Positions 24,498-36,683 of a stretch of 64,000 nt of DNA are shown here, one piece after another (position 1 is the stretch's first letter; each line of letters begins with the position of its first letter). The translations under genes were made by a program, and so were the position numbers. The notes beneath the pieces are model-generated. The model was given only the letters and a program-made list of their open reading frames with translations, did not search any database and was not told the origin of the DNA. This DNA comes from Seriola aureovittata (lineage: Eukaryota > Chordata > Actinopteri > Carangiformes > Carangidae), in NCBI RefSeq assembly GCF_021018895.1, contig NC_079368.1, positions 2,146,001 to 2,210,000 of the forward strand. The letters are read 5' to 3'.

Positions 24498-27400
24498 TCA
24501 CTGCTGTGGACCATCTTGGGAGATGGAGTCCTGAGTAGCTTGTGCAGTTCCTGTAGCGGAGTCTTGAGACAGCAGCTTCTCCGGCGGACGCAGAAACACC
24601 AGCATCACTGTTATGTTATCACTAGAACCAGCTGCCTTAGCATAACTCACCAACTGTTGAGCGACTCTCTGTCCAATTTTCTCCTCACACTGTTTCAGTG
24701 GAGTGTCTCCTCCTTCTTCGGGCTCACCAGGCTGCTGGAGTGCATCCAAGACCAGTTGTGGGACCATTGTAGGCTTGACTGCGTCAAAGAAGCCGTCACA
24801 CGCCAGTAAAACATAGTCCTCGTCTCCAGTCAGCTGGGTTGTTGAGCAGTCGGCATCTCCAGACACGTAGGGCTTCTGGTCAAAGTCACCTGGAGATGTG
24901 ATGTATGGTTAACAGCTGCAGCTAAATACAGCACTTCCTCATCAGGTTGACTGTCCAGGTCTAAATCACTACATCAGGTCAAATGTTGGTAATGATAGTT
25001 ATATTAACAGCAGACATGTGAACACACGTGTCCTAGTTTCAGCGGGAATCATCTTGTGGTTTTCTCAGCTGAAGTGATATTATGTGGATAACATGTTATT
25101 CTACATTACATTCAGTTAACAGCTGTATTGTCAGTGGTGTTTTCAGGTTAGGGTTAGTGTCTAATAGATATCACTTGTTTGTTGAACTACAGATGTCTGA
25201 TGACAACAAGCTACACATTCAGCTGTGTGACTTCTCATATTTCTCAGTCATCCTTAGGTTGCCATCCATCCATCCATCCATCCATCCATCCATCCGGGAA
25301 AATTAATTTGCCCAATCAGCCTTGTCCTTCTGAGCATCACATTACTGGACACTTCCATCTGATTTCAGAGACTTTATAACAAATGGTATTTTTGCTAGAA
25401 AGTTCAAAAATCTGGTTACTGGAGAAACAAGAGTGTCAACATGGCGTTAATATATTTGCATCTGCTCTGTCCATAAATGTCTGAGTCAAATGTGCGATGT
25501 GTGATGTGTAATGTATGAGCTGTAGTATGTGTTGCAGCTGTAAGCTAGCTGTTAGCATTGTTAGCTCTTTGTGTGCTGTGAAGTCAGAAGTTGAGGCATG
25601 ATTATTCATTTATAGAAGAATCTGTACAGTAAAGCTGTCTCACACTGCAAACATGGATATACTTGTATTTAGAGGACTTTATTATCATAGACATATTTTC
25701 ATATCACCAATGTTTGCTAGTGTGACTTGTTGTGTTAGTTATGGTGCTGCAACACGAGTGGATATTTGCTGTTTCGTTCAGTGCCACAGATGGGGGCTGC
25801 TGTGCCTGTAACTGATGCGAGTCAAACAGAGTTTTCTACCAATGATACAAGAGCGGCACCAGCTCAGAACAATCCCAGACACCATCACTCAGAGTGCTAT
25901 GATCAACATTGTTAAACAGCAGTAAGATAGAAAAAAAAAAAGAAAAAAGCACTATCAGCACTAACTCTCAGATCATGTCTGGTGGTGAGAGACTTACCTA
26001 TAGCTCTAGATACAGCATAGGTGCCATTAACACGCCAGCAACCCATGAAAGTGATACAGCCGCCAAGATCCTCAATTCTTTGTTTCTCATCCTGGAAGAC
26101 AGAAGAGACAGAGCTTAGCACCTGACCACCTGCACACCAGTCATTCATATCTGAAGATGTGCCATCATTTATTCTAACTTGCATCAGTGTTGGCAGATTT
26201 TAATTCCACATGTGCCAAGTGACTGATTTCTACAGCTGCAACTTAGAAAGATTTTCATTATTGATTCATTGATTAATCATAAAGTCATGATCACAGTCCC
26301 CCTGCCACAAAGCCGGCAGGCTGTCTGCGTGAGTGTGTGATATCCTTACTTCTCTCTCTGGTTTATGGGGGTCCATGAGTGTCACAGCTTGTCCCTTTCT
26401 GACCAGCACTGCTTGAGAGTCTCCAAGCCAGGCCACAGTCAGCTCTTGACCCTGGATCAGCACGGCCACGCCTGTAGTGCCACTCCGCAGACGCTGACAA
26501 CAGACAGTTATTCATCAGCCTGACTTTCTCTGCAGCAATGCACACACACTGCTTACATGTCTTTATATTAAAAGAGAACGAAACTTAGGATTGGTAATGA
26601 CTGGATCAGGGGAATTATGAAAATATGGTCAGCCATAAGGAAGAAATTTAAATAGTCAAATTCATGCAAACATCAGCAGGGCCACTAAAATAGAATGACA
26701 CTGAAATAACTATGAAGCCAGAGTTTGTTCCCTCTAGGATGGACGCAGGATTAAACAACTGGGCAAACCACGGGCTAATGTATATCGCACAGGTGTTTAA
26801 TGGGCAAATCATGAAATCATTTGAACAACTTAAACAGGAATTCAATCTTCCAGCTCATGTCAATGTCAATGTAATTATTCCAGTGTGTGTAACTGTTCAT
26901 GTGTGTGTTGGCTGAATCCAGTGCTGCTTCAGTACCTCTCGCTTGGCTTTGTCTCTGAACATGTCGTCTGTGCGTTTGTAGGCCGTTTTAAAGGCTGCGG
27001 CTGCGTCACTCTGCAGCATTTCCTCTTTACTCAGAGCAACGTGGAGGTGAGTGGCAGCGTAGGTGGCTGCGTCCACTCCTCCATGTCCGTCAAACACAGC
27101 ATAGTAGGCACGCTCCACTCCATCCTGGACCATGGTGGAGAGGGAGGGATTTTATTAATTATATTGGTTATTTCTGGTTTTCTGATCTTTTTAAACAAAA
27201 AACAAGACATGAAATCCAGTGACAAACAACAGAAGTCTTGTACCTGGATTCCGAAGAGCTGGTTGAACTCAGCCAGGGCCAAGTGTTTGTCCTCCATCTT
27301 CCTCCTCGTGTTCTTGATGGCATGAACAAAGCAGTGGTGTAACTGGGAAGGGGAGGGGGGGGGCTTGAGCAGGTTTTGATGCCATGCCAGCCCTACGTCT

Positions 27401-30400
27401 ATCAGCTTATTGAGGAAGAGACGCTGGACTGCTTCTGACTGAAGCACTGATGGTAGGATAAATAGATAAGACAAATGAACAAGGAATAAATCACAGTCTT
27501 TTGGTCCTAACTACTCTTTGCTATTGGTATATATACAGTACAACACATGGATTGTAGGACGGTAAGGTTGCCTCCTAACCAAATGCTAGTTAGTGAGACG
27601 AGCCATACTTGACCAATATTTGATTGGAGGGTTGGTCAAACTCAGTCACTCAGTCAGTTTACACAGATGGTGTCTGCAGTTATTACACAGTAATGTGACT
27701 GAGCATCTCAGGTTCGCCTACCTCGGCATATTTATAATGAAATAATAAATGGGACCTAGAGAAGTAGTACAATGAACAGCAACAACAAACTCCTGCCTTT
27801 CAGAAACTTTTCAGCGACAAACTGCCTCAAATATGGAAACAACTACAAACGACTAGTTAACCAATAGCTTGAACTAACAACTACTTTCTTTGGTCAAGGG
27901 CTGCCACTGAGGATAGAGAATGAAACTGAAAAAACACAGTATTCATGACAGACTTTTCATAGTTTTAGGTTTATTGTCAATGGAACTAGATGATATTTTT
28001 CAACACTGCAGTTCTTCTCAGCTCTATGGAGCTTTTTAGCTGCTAAAGATACATATATTTTTCTCAGGAGTTCATGGAGACCAAAACAGAATTAAAAGGA
28101 GAGTTGATATTGCATTTACATTCATCAGGCGGAAACAAACAACCAATTTCAATTTGTATCATTGAGAGAAATATTAGAGACACCCATCAGTATAACACTA
28201 TAATTTAACAGCACCACAATCACAGCCTCCCCAAAATGAACATAAAGTAAAACACTTACAGACGACTCTCTGTTCTTCCTCCTGGTTGGCCTCAGCCTCC
28301 TCTGGGCAGTGGAAAGGTGAAAGGTCGGTCTGCAGCAGCTGGGACAGGGCTGCCTGGCACAGGAAGGCACTTAGGACTGCAGGAGCACCCCTGAACCAAC
28401 AAACAAGCAAAAATACATGTTGTGTACTTGGTCAAGGTCTGAGCATGATGAAATTTACTCACCAGATTTTGCAGCAAAGTGATACACAGCTGTGCGGCCA
28501 GAGTTTGCAGATCCACAGAAACAAGAAGACACTACAAACACAAATATGACTGGGCTAAGCAGCTGCACATTTACAGTGCAGCTGGCAAATGCGCATCTAA
28601 CTGTTTAATCAACTCTGTCATTTCCTTCATAGAATTACAACTCTGTTGCAGAGAAGACTAGGCTCACAGCAAAAGGAAGTGGAAAGAACAATGGTGTCTC
28701 CACAGAGAGGGCATGAAGTCTTCCTGACAGGCCATGCTTCTGAAGAACAAAGTGAGCAGGAGAGCACACAATATTAATTAATATTCTATGTCCTACTCTA
28801 AGTTTAGCTGAGCTTGAAGGTTCATTCATAGAAACTCTTCATTGCAAATAAGAAAACAACCTAGAATTCCCACCTCACAGTTGTTTCCTCCACCAATCAG
28901 CCAAGTTGCAGGAAATATGGTCACAATCTCCCCTTCCTGAGTTAGTGTTGAATAATGGCCAGAAGTGTTTACATTACATTACAGAACATTATGATCTCAC
29001 AGTGAGGATTACCTTTTGGATATAAAATGTCATCGCTTCATTTTATCTTATTATCCTAATAAACTGTGTTATAATTAGCATACAAATTTGTCAGTTAGGG
29101 CCAAAATGTATCATCTGAGGTCACAGTGACCTTTAACCACCAACTTCTAATAAGTTCATCCTTCAGTCCTAGTGAATGTTTGTACAAAATATGAAGAAGT
29201 TCCCTGAAAACATCCCTTTCACAAGAATATCCTAACTCTGACCTCAGTCACTGCAGGTGTCCATCAAAAAGCTCTTTGAAACTGTGAGGACTGGACAAAG
29301 TGACCTCACAATGATGGTTTCGAACCTAAACTTGTCCTCACAACCACAGCAAGACATGTACACACACATGTACATGCCCCAGCAGAAGCTGATCTGCAAT
29401 AAAGCTGCTGTGATTTCTCCTGCTAGAACAGAACAATGTGGACAACAGTAAATAATGCCCTGACTTAATCAGTCTTATTAGCCAATCACAGTCAGTTGTA
29501 TGAACGTTATGTGTGTGTCAATGTGCGTGTGTGTATTGTTTGCTTGTATTACCAGGTTGAGACACTTACACAGTTAATATTGGTGGAGATGGTGTTTGTG
29601 TGCCTGTCAATGTATGTGTGTGCGTGGTGTTAGAAGGTACAACAAATAATGTTGCCATGGTGATCCTATGCTTAATTCCGAATGAGCAAGACCTGAGACA
29701 CACTCCGCGACCTCCGGCTAGCTAATCAAAGAACTTTAAATCCTATCAGCTAAAGCTTTGTGTTTTCTGAGAAAGGAGACTCTGCCGGAAGCAGTGACAT
29801 AAAGTACTCATCTGTGGTGTCAAAAGTAGCTCCAAAGTAATCCACCAAGTAGAATATATGTAATGTGGAGTCAGTCAGAATAACAAACTGAAATTAATTG
29901 CTGAATGTTTCCTTAATAAAAGTGTGTGTCTATCTGCCTGCCTGTCTGTGTGTCTACCTGTCTGTGTGTTTGTGCGTTAGTTAGAATGCAAACTTAAATT
30001 AACTGCTGAACACTTCCTGATTAAAACTGGACTGAAACATATTTCCAGTAAAAACAGCTGAAATGTGTGTAAACCATTGTCTGTATTTAGTGTTGGAGCG
30101 GTTTGTAGCTAAACACCACAGATATAAGAGAAGTCTCTAATCAGGTCATTTGATCCAGCTGTGTGCCCCCTCCCTCCACTCAGAGGTTGCCATGGTGATT
30201 TTAACTGCTTAGGTTTTACTGAGTGGGACAGAGATTCAGTTGGAATATACCTTTTGAACTCAGCCAGTAAAATATCCTACCTGTTATGACATTCATGACA
30301 TGAACGTATAGATTTTCTGAAAGAGGAGACTTTGCTGAACGCAGGGATATAAAATGTTTGTCTGTGGTGCCAAAAATGTGACCTGTACAGAGATTTTAAA

Positions 30401-32571
30401 AATACCTTGTGTGAATGGGGCAGTTAGATAGCAGTTCTGTGAGTCTCTGTGCTTTGTTAGTCACATTGTCTGAAGATGACAAATTTGTCTAGGTTGCCGG
30501 AAATAATGATGTGCATAGAGTGAAATTTGTGTCCTGGAGGACGAGTTTAAGTGGATTTTTTTGAGCAGTTTAATCCCTTCTCCCACTCTAGCAGTGATGT
30601 CAGTCTCTCTAGCCCTGAAAATTCTGCGCAATACACACCCATTATAAACTCAAAAAAGCATGAAATTAAAACTGTGATAAATCAAAAACTGTACAAAATA
30701 TCAAAAAGTTGAAGACAAGTCTATTAGTTGAAGGTCTTGTGAACATTTTAAAAGTTTGAATGAAGTCTGTAGCTGAAAGTATGCTCAATGCTATTGCATT
30801 GATGGCATATATTATCATTTCCTGCCCTGATCCACTAAATCATACACTGTTCCACCCTAAATCTACCTAATCTAGACTGGTGCAGGTCGATGTTTCGTTT
30901 GTTGACTCAATCTAAGAGGTGAAGTGGTGTAAAAATTTAGAAAATTTGTTCTATTTAAAATGAATCAAGTATAATCAGATTATCTATTCATCATCGTCTT
31001 TAAAAAAAAACAAAAAACAAACAGTAACTCCGGAAATGCAAATGATGTAATACTTTTGGAAGAGGATATGACGAGTGTTGCTGCTTCACTTTTATACATT
31101 GTGTTTGTCCACCCTGCCACATGCTTACTGAATGAGCAGGGCAAGAGCAGAGCTGTCAGGAATGTGAGGAATGTAGCCACACGCAAAAAGCACCAAGTAC
31201 TCTCCAGCTTTGTGTGTGTGATACATTAATACTAAGACAGTGGTATTATGGTACTGAAAATTCTATGATGAGAAACCTTACTAAGTGTGCAGCCATTTAG
31301 CCTGTGATTTAAAAACTGCACTGTAGTGAACTGTAAAGGGAAAGCAAAGACTAATTAAAGACACAAGTTTTCTAATAAATATAGCACAGTCTTCTCTACA
31401 TTCAAAAGCTCTTTCCAGATGTGGAACACTGGCTCTTATACTACTCTGTCTGTTAAAGTCATTCAGATGTACATTTTGTGCCTGTCGTATAAATGTTGCT
31501 CCTTTATTCAGACACAATGAGAGATGGTTTCATAAGGACAAGGTCATTGCTGGAAAATAATTGTCAGTTCTTTCAGAAGCTGCAGCACTGATGGATTTAA
31601 AACTCAATTTTCAGTTGAAGAATTAATAACATGAGAATTAAGGGACATCTGCCCCTCTTTTCACATTGAATCCCATTACACGTTTTCTCATCAATTTCTC
31701 AAGGATTGTGCTGCCTGTTTCATAATGCCCAACAGAGCACAAGGAGAGAGTGACAAGACGATAAGTTTAATTCCTATTTGTTCATTTCGTGTTTGTCAGG
31801 CGACTCATATTTTCCTCCATACAGGTGTCAAGGATGAAACCTAAAATATTAGAAGGGAGACTGCTAGTCTATTGATTATTTTAATTCTGTGAGTTTCTTC
31901 TATTTGTCTTGAGCTCTTCATTTTTATAGGCTGACCTTCCTAACAATCTCTACATGCAGTAAGTCACTGATAAGATTTTTTTTAAATACAAGTATGTATT
32001 GCTCCATGTACTAACCTGTCCTTTCATCTATGATTCAGCTGTTGTACTATACACATATGTACTTGTAAAAAGCCAATTAGAAACACAACTACCTGAATCA
32101 ATAGCAGAAAAATCAGCGCAGTCAAGAAGACATCTACCAATGTAGCTTTATGCAGAGAACTAACATGTCATAATGAAAAAGGCAATATGAAATTTGATAG
32201 AGTATAACATTAAAATATATGCAACATTTCAAAATTCGTAAGTAAAGTTAACGTAATATTATATCTTATAATATTACATATTAATAACTTAATCAGGTGG
32301 AACAAGAGCATTAGAGTCTTGCTGTGTGTGTATTGAATCTTGTGCTGCTGTCGCTCTTCTCTATCCTGCAGGTCTACAAAAGGTGTAGCTCTCGCTCTCA
32401 GTCTCACCTGGCAGCCAGCAGCCTCAGGCCCAGCTCCAGGCTCTCTCCATGCAGCTCCTCCAGGGAGACTCTGCGACTTAGAGGGCTGACAGGCAGCGGG
32501 CTGCCTTCCTCCAGAGCAGCCGGGAACTCCTCCACAAATCTCCGCAGGAAACACCTGGCCTCCTCCTCCAT
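24498..32571 (-). CDS. ppm1f: Protein phosphatase 1F (PPM1F/POPX2, PP2C family), complete, 7 coding exons
   Basis: PPM1F is a Mg/Mn-dependent Ser/Thr phosphatase that dephosphorylates CaM kinases and PAK. Exons in gene order: 32408-32571, 28260-28390, 27244-27446, 26936-27124, 26350-26493, 25998-26091, 24498-24889. They total 1317 nt, or 438 aa, with all phases closing (human is 454 aa). The N-terminus begins [20 protein letters not shown], followed by a Gln/Glu-rich PPM1F-specific segment ([20 protein letters not shown]). PP2C motifs present: [15 protein letters not shown] at 178-182 (metal ligands), SGTTG 233-237, GDS 253-255, [15 protein letters not shown] ending at 310, LLACDGFFD 336-344 and DN 399-400. 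All catalytic acidic residues look intact. PPM1F is favoured over PPM1E by length, N-terminus and TOP3B as neighbour. The chosen ATG is the first in frame after the probable acceptor in the 5' leader. Confidence 0.95.
25262..25296. repeat. (CATC)n microsatellite
   Basis: Eight or so CATC units in the last PPM1F intron. No function suggested by context. Confidence 0.85.
29050..29250. repeat. Teleost interspersed-repeat-like block with a palindromic hormone-receptor half-site pair
   Basis: The segment reads as a diverged copy of a repeat very common in fish: a 'ggtcacagtgacc' start, then 'taataagttcatccttcagtcctagtgaa' type text and 'tacaaaatatgaagaagttccct' type text. It sits in the first coding intron of PPM1F. 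Recognition is by motif memory, not a database search. Confidence 0.5.
29118..29132. promoter_or_regulatory. Perfect consensus estrogen-response-element sequence
   Basis: AGGTCACAGTGACCT is a perfect 15-bp palindrome matching the consensus GGTCAnnnTGACC. It occurs inside a repeat-like block in PPM1F intronic DNA. Whether it binds a receptor is unknown; it may be only part of the repeat consensus. Confidence 0.4.
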
Positions 32572-33120
32572 CCCACTGGCTGTGGCTGCAGTAAACTCTC
32601 AGGTGAACAGGGGTCAGGTCTAAAAGGTCACAAGTGGAGACTTGAAGGGCAGAGAAAGTAGGCTTCAACTTCAACACTGACAGTGTGATGAAAAATTAAT
32701 GCAGTATAAAATTCACTGATGGACATTTGAATTCTCAGCTGGTAACACCTTTCTGAGACACACTCTCAAATCAATCAATATTATAAGATTATTATTATAA
32801 ATCCCACCCTTTAATGTAATCCTGACCCTGGAACTCTCAAGGCTGAGTATCGAACTTCTAGCATTTTTTGGTGGCAAAAGGTTTTCGTAGCACAGAGTAC
32901 TGAAAACTAGTGATACCATGCAAAATGCCGAGGCTTTGAAGTGTGTGTGTGGAGTGTAGCTGAGCTTTTCCAGTGAAGCGTGCATTATTTCATATGTACG
33001 ATGTAACTGATGACATGTGAAGCCTCGCTTCCCGTATGTATGACTGCTGACTGTGTATACGTATAGATATACGGTATATATGACCTCAGAGAGAAGTGAT
33101 GAAGTTTACAGTTTTTGGTT

Positions 33121-33390
33121 TATAACACTGATGGACTTTGACTGTCTGCTTAGAATAAAAAATGTTTGTTGAGCAGCGTGTTGGTGTAACTTGAAAAAAA
33201 CATAAGAAGAGTTTTGCTAATTCTGACAGAAACTGTAGTCGTTTAGCTGCATTCAAATAAGTGTATAATAAGTATGAATATGTAGAAGTGTGCCACATTA
33301 TTTTCATGTACCGTGATTGTAGACAGTCACCAGATGCATGCTGTAATCCACATTGATCAGCTAACATAACACTGATGGACTTTGACTGGT
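33121..33390. repeat. Duplicated segment, copy A, in the PPM1F 5' intron
   Basis: The stretch 33165-33340 matches 34450-34630 closely (shared pieces include GACAGAAACTGTAG, ATTCAAATAAGTGTATAATA and CCGTGATTGTAGACAGTCAC). Copy A is also bounded by direct repeats of ATAACACTGATGGACTTTGA at about 33122 and 33366, which looks like an insertion or duplication boundary. Confidence 0.7.
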
Positions 33391-34449
33391 TGTATTTTCA
33401 ATGGATCCACCAAGGAAAACTGAGACATCTCCAGTTTGACAACACTGTGATTTTATTTCTCCCAATTAAGTATGAGCATAGTATTGTAACATAAATATAG
33501 ATGCATTAAGTTAATTTAACTATATTTTTTAAGGACATATGTTGATTGCATTTACAGTAAATGTCTGCTTAGAATAAAAAATACAATCATAGTTTCCATT
33601 AAACTGATACTCTGTGACATACAAATGTTTGTATATGTCTGTTTTACATTCTGGCCAGTAGATGTTGCTCTGTTAACAAGATGCATGAAGAAATGAACCT
33701 TTTCTGAACCACTCTGGTGGAACAGTTCAGTCCTTCATGACGCATGAGTCTGTGATCATACCGGCAGTCTTGTTCATCATTCTCTGAGTTGATCATGATT
33801 CAAAATCTTTTGTTAGTTGTGATTAGAATAATCATATTTTAGTGGAGCTGCTCATGTCAAACCACATGTAAAAGTTAAAGTTTGACATTATGGAAATATG
33901 CTCAGTTTTTGTTATGTTGTTACATTATCATTGTAACTGTAATGTTAAATTCTGTCATAACAGCGCCCTAAGAAATACAACTGAAAGGGGGTTTGAAGGA
34001 GTTGGTCAAAATTTTACTCAGTATATCTTACATTTCAGGGTTAAAATGGGCTTCCTTAAATAACACATCAAGAGAGTTATAAGCATTCAGAGAAAAAAAA
34101 TTCATGGACACATGTTTTAAAGACCAAAACACAAAACATTCATATTTTAAACTATTCCTTTTTCTTTCTGTCTCATATCAGCAATTTAATTTTTATCATC
34201 ATTAAATTTGAATTGGACCGCTCATTGTGTGGTTTCCGTATTCTGTTATTTTTCAATGTCGTCACCGGCACAATGGCAGCAGTATTTCCATCCTCCATGA
34301 AATAAAAACAAAAGGGTTTTGTGACTGGTGCCTGCTGTGTGCAGAACTTTACCAGCAGAGGGTTCACCACGGCACGGCGAAAACAAAGCATCCGGCCGGA
34401 TGTCGCTCACTGGGAGTTGCCTTGTCTTCTTCAAGGATACAGTGCTACT

Positions 34450-34635
34450 GATTGTTGGGCAGCGTGTTTGTGTAACTTGTAAAAACAATTAACATAAAAA
34501 CGTAAGAAGAGTTTAGCTAATTCTGACAGAAACTGTAGCCGTGTAGCTCCATTCAAATAAGTGTATAATAAGTATGAATATGAATAAGTCTGCCACATTA
34601 TTTTCATGTGCCGTGATTGTAGACAGTCACCAAAT
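34450..34635. repeat. Duplicated segment, copy B, in the PPM1F 5' intron
   Basis: The second copy of the segment at 33165-33340, in the same orientation about 1.3 kb away, with small insertions (for example around AACAATTAACATAAAAACG). It is therefore a local direct duplication or two copies of one unclassified mobile element. Confidence 0.7.
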
Positions 34636-34907
34636 TCACATTATTCAGCTTTCAGTTTTGCGTTGTTTTGTATTTTGTTTTCCCAAATGTGTAAAAAAAA
34701 GTCGAACATTTTTGCTGATATTGTTTTTAAAGGCACTTAAAGGCTCACGTTATCTTCTGTGATTTCCACAGCCGCATTCCCGCGGTTGAAACATTAACAT
34801 TACACCGAAACACAGACTGTCAACTATATAAAACCAGAGTCACTGCTGGCTGGACTTGTTTAAAATATAATATTCCGGATGAGCAGGAGGCCGTGTCTTC
34901 GTCTTAC

Positions 34908-34985
34908 CTGGGGCTAGCCAATTTTACAACAGTCCTTAGCATGGTCCGGCTACATGAGCTACAAACAGACAGTTGAAACACGGAG
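34908..34985 (-). other. ppm1f: Probable non-coding first exon of PPM1F
   Basis: On the minus strand a good donor (CCCCAG then GTAAGACG) ends an exon at 34908. The two ATGs shortly upstream run into stops, so it would be untranslated leader spliced to the exon with the start codon at 32571. The 5' limit is a guess from the promoter motifs near 35.13-35.16 kb. Confidence 0.5.
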
Positions 34986-35127
34986 AGCCCAAGATAATAA
35001 AGATGATTAATTAATAAACATATACACACACAAACCTGCACTGGTAGACCTGATGGTAAAAAGACTGACGGTTATAAATCCACAATGTACACCAATAGTG
35101 TTGAGAGATCTGGGGTGTGCGCAACAC

Positions 35128-35160
35128 CCTATTGGACCACTTTCCTGTACGTCATCACAC
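35128..35160 (-). promoter_or_regulatory. Likely PPM1F promoter: CCAAT box and CRE-like site
   Basis: On the minus strand TGACGTA (35154-35148, a CREB/ATF half-site) lies 13 bases before CCAAT (35135-35131), about 225 bases upstream of the probable first-exon donor. ETS-like CTTCC/TTCCG sequence is adjacent at about 35166-35177. No TATA box is evident. Confidence 0.45.
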
Positions 35161-35179
35161 TTTCGTCTTCCTTCCGCTG

Positions 35180-36170
35180 TAGATTTAAAGGGCAATACAA
35201 CACCAATATTCTCATTCGGAGTCATTTCAAACACATCAAATAGAAATTGGAAATGAAGACAGAAGATGGTAGATTATATTATTTTATGTCATTAAAAAAT
35301 CTTACAAAAAAAAAAATGAATAAGCTGTAAATGAAAAGAGTGAAATTAATGATCAATCTGCCAATTATTTTCCTGATTAATTTTTTTGTCATGGAAATAT
35401 CAGAAAATTGTGTGAAAACTACCTTTTATTTAGACATCACCCCAAAAGCCCAAAATATACAGTTTAAAGTCGTCATTCATCAAGTCATCATATATGACAA
35501 TCTGGAACCAGTAAATGTGAACCATTATTCCTTTAGAAATGACTAAAACGATTAATCTACTATCATAATAGTTGGTGGTAATTTTTTTGTTGATCAACTA
35601 CTCAATTAATTGACTTATCATACAGCTTTTGACAAAAAATACTACTTATATTGAAAAATTGCTATTTGAATATGGAAAGTGACAATTAAAATCCTAATAT
35701 GGATGAGCATCAGCAGAAATAATCATATTAAAAGCTGAAATAGGAAAGCATAAACTAAAATTGGTCCTGAAAATGGAAAATCATACTTACTTTGGTCTAT
35801 ATGTGTCCAGCAACTTTTACAATTCAAACAATATTAAGGAATTCGTTAAGGACCTTAACATTCCTAAAATTTACCCACAGATCAACCCCGTTTGTTCCAG
35901 CCTGGACGAGTTCTGCAACTGTTGAAATCTCCATGAAAGCTTCTAGTGTCCAGTTTTGGGAATGTTCCAGAGGGAAGGAGGTAATAGGACCATCATTGCT
36001 TTTAATGGTTTCTTGCACACCACTTTATACACACCTCAACATTTCTTACTGGGTTAGAGATGATCTCAAATCTGAAACTTGAAAACATCTTACATACATG
36101 ATGTGGCTCAGAGCATGATGTTCCTTTCCAACATTTTTTGATAAATCCTCCATACAGGAACAGGAGTACA
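35180..36170. other. Short intergenic spacer between TOP3B 3' end and PPM1F promoter
   Basis: AT-rich, no gene recognised. TOP3B and PPM1F are in tandem on the minus strand, and a TOP3B poly(A) signal near 36179 leaves only about 1 kb to the PPM1F promoter. Confidence 0.5.
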
Positions 36171-36178
36171 TTTTACCT

Positions 36179-36186
36179 TTTTATTT
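36179..36186 (-). promoter_or_regulatory. Candidate TOP3B poly(A) signal
   Basis: TTTTTATTT on the plus strand gives AATAAA on the minus strand, about 500 bases after the TOP3B stop codon (36684). The intervening sequence would be the 3' untranslated region. Confidence 0.4.
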
Positions 36187-36683
36187 AGTTCATTTATCTT
36201 TTGTTGTTTTCAGAGTACTGTTCTGTGTGTGGGCATGTGCTTCCTGTCTTAAGAAGATTTGCTTTGTTTCCTGTGTACTGGATGTGGACTTTAATTTGTA
36301 TCCAGACTTTTGTGTATGAACTGTAGTGCAGACTGACACGTGATGCAAGGTGACACCAACACTAACTTTGTGATAGCATGGGGTGGTGCAGCAGGAGGTG
36401 GGAATATTGGGGGTGTAACATTCTGTTTGGTCTGTTAATCTTTTAGAAATCACTAAAAAAGGACAATGAAAGTCATTTTAGAATTTAGACTGAAATCACA
36501 GGTGTGACAATGGAGAGATGATGTGAACATGCTTTTACAACTGAACTAATTTTTATGATGGTGAATAAAAACTCACAGCAAACTTTTTTTTTTTAAATAC
36601 ATGTTTTACTTCAATGTAATTAAACATGTAAAAACATCTTCATATTCTGTCAAGCAAATAACAGGACGCACTATATACAGACA

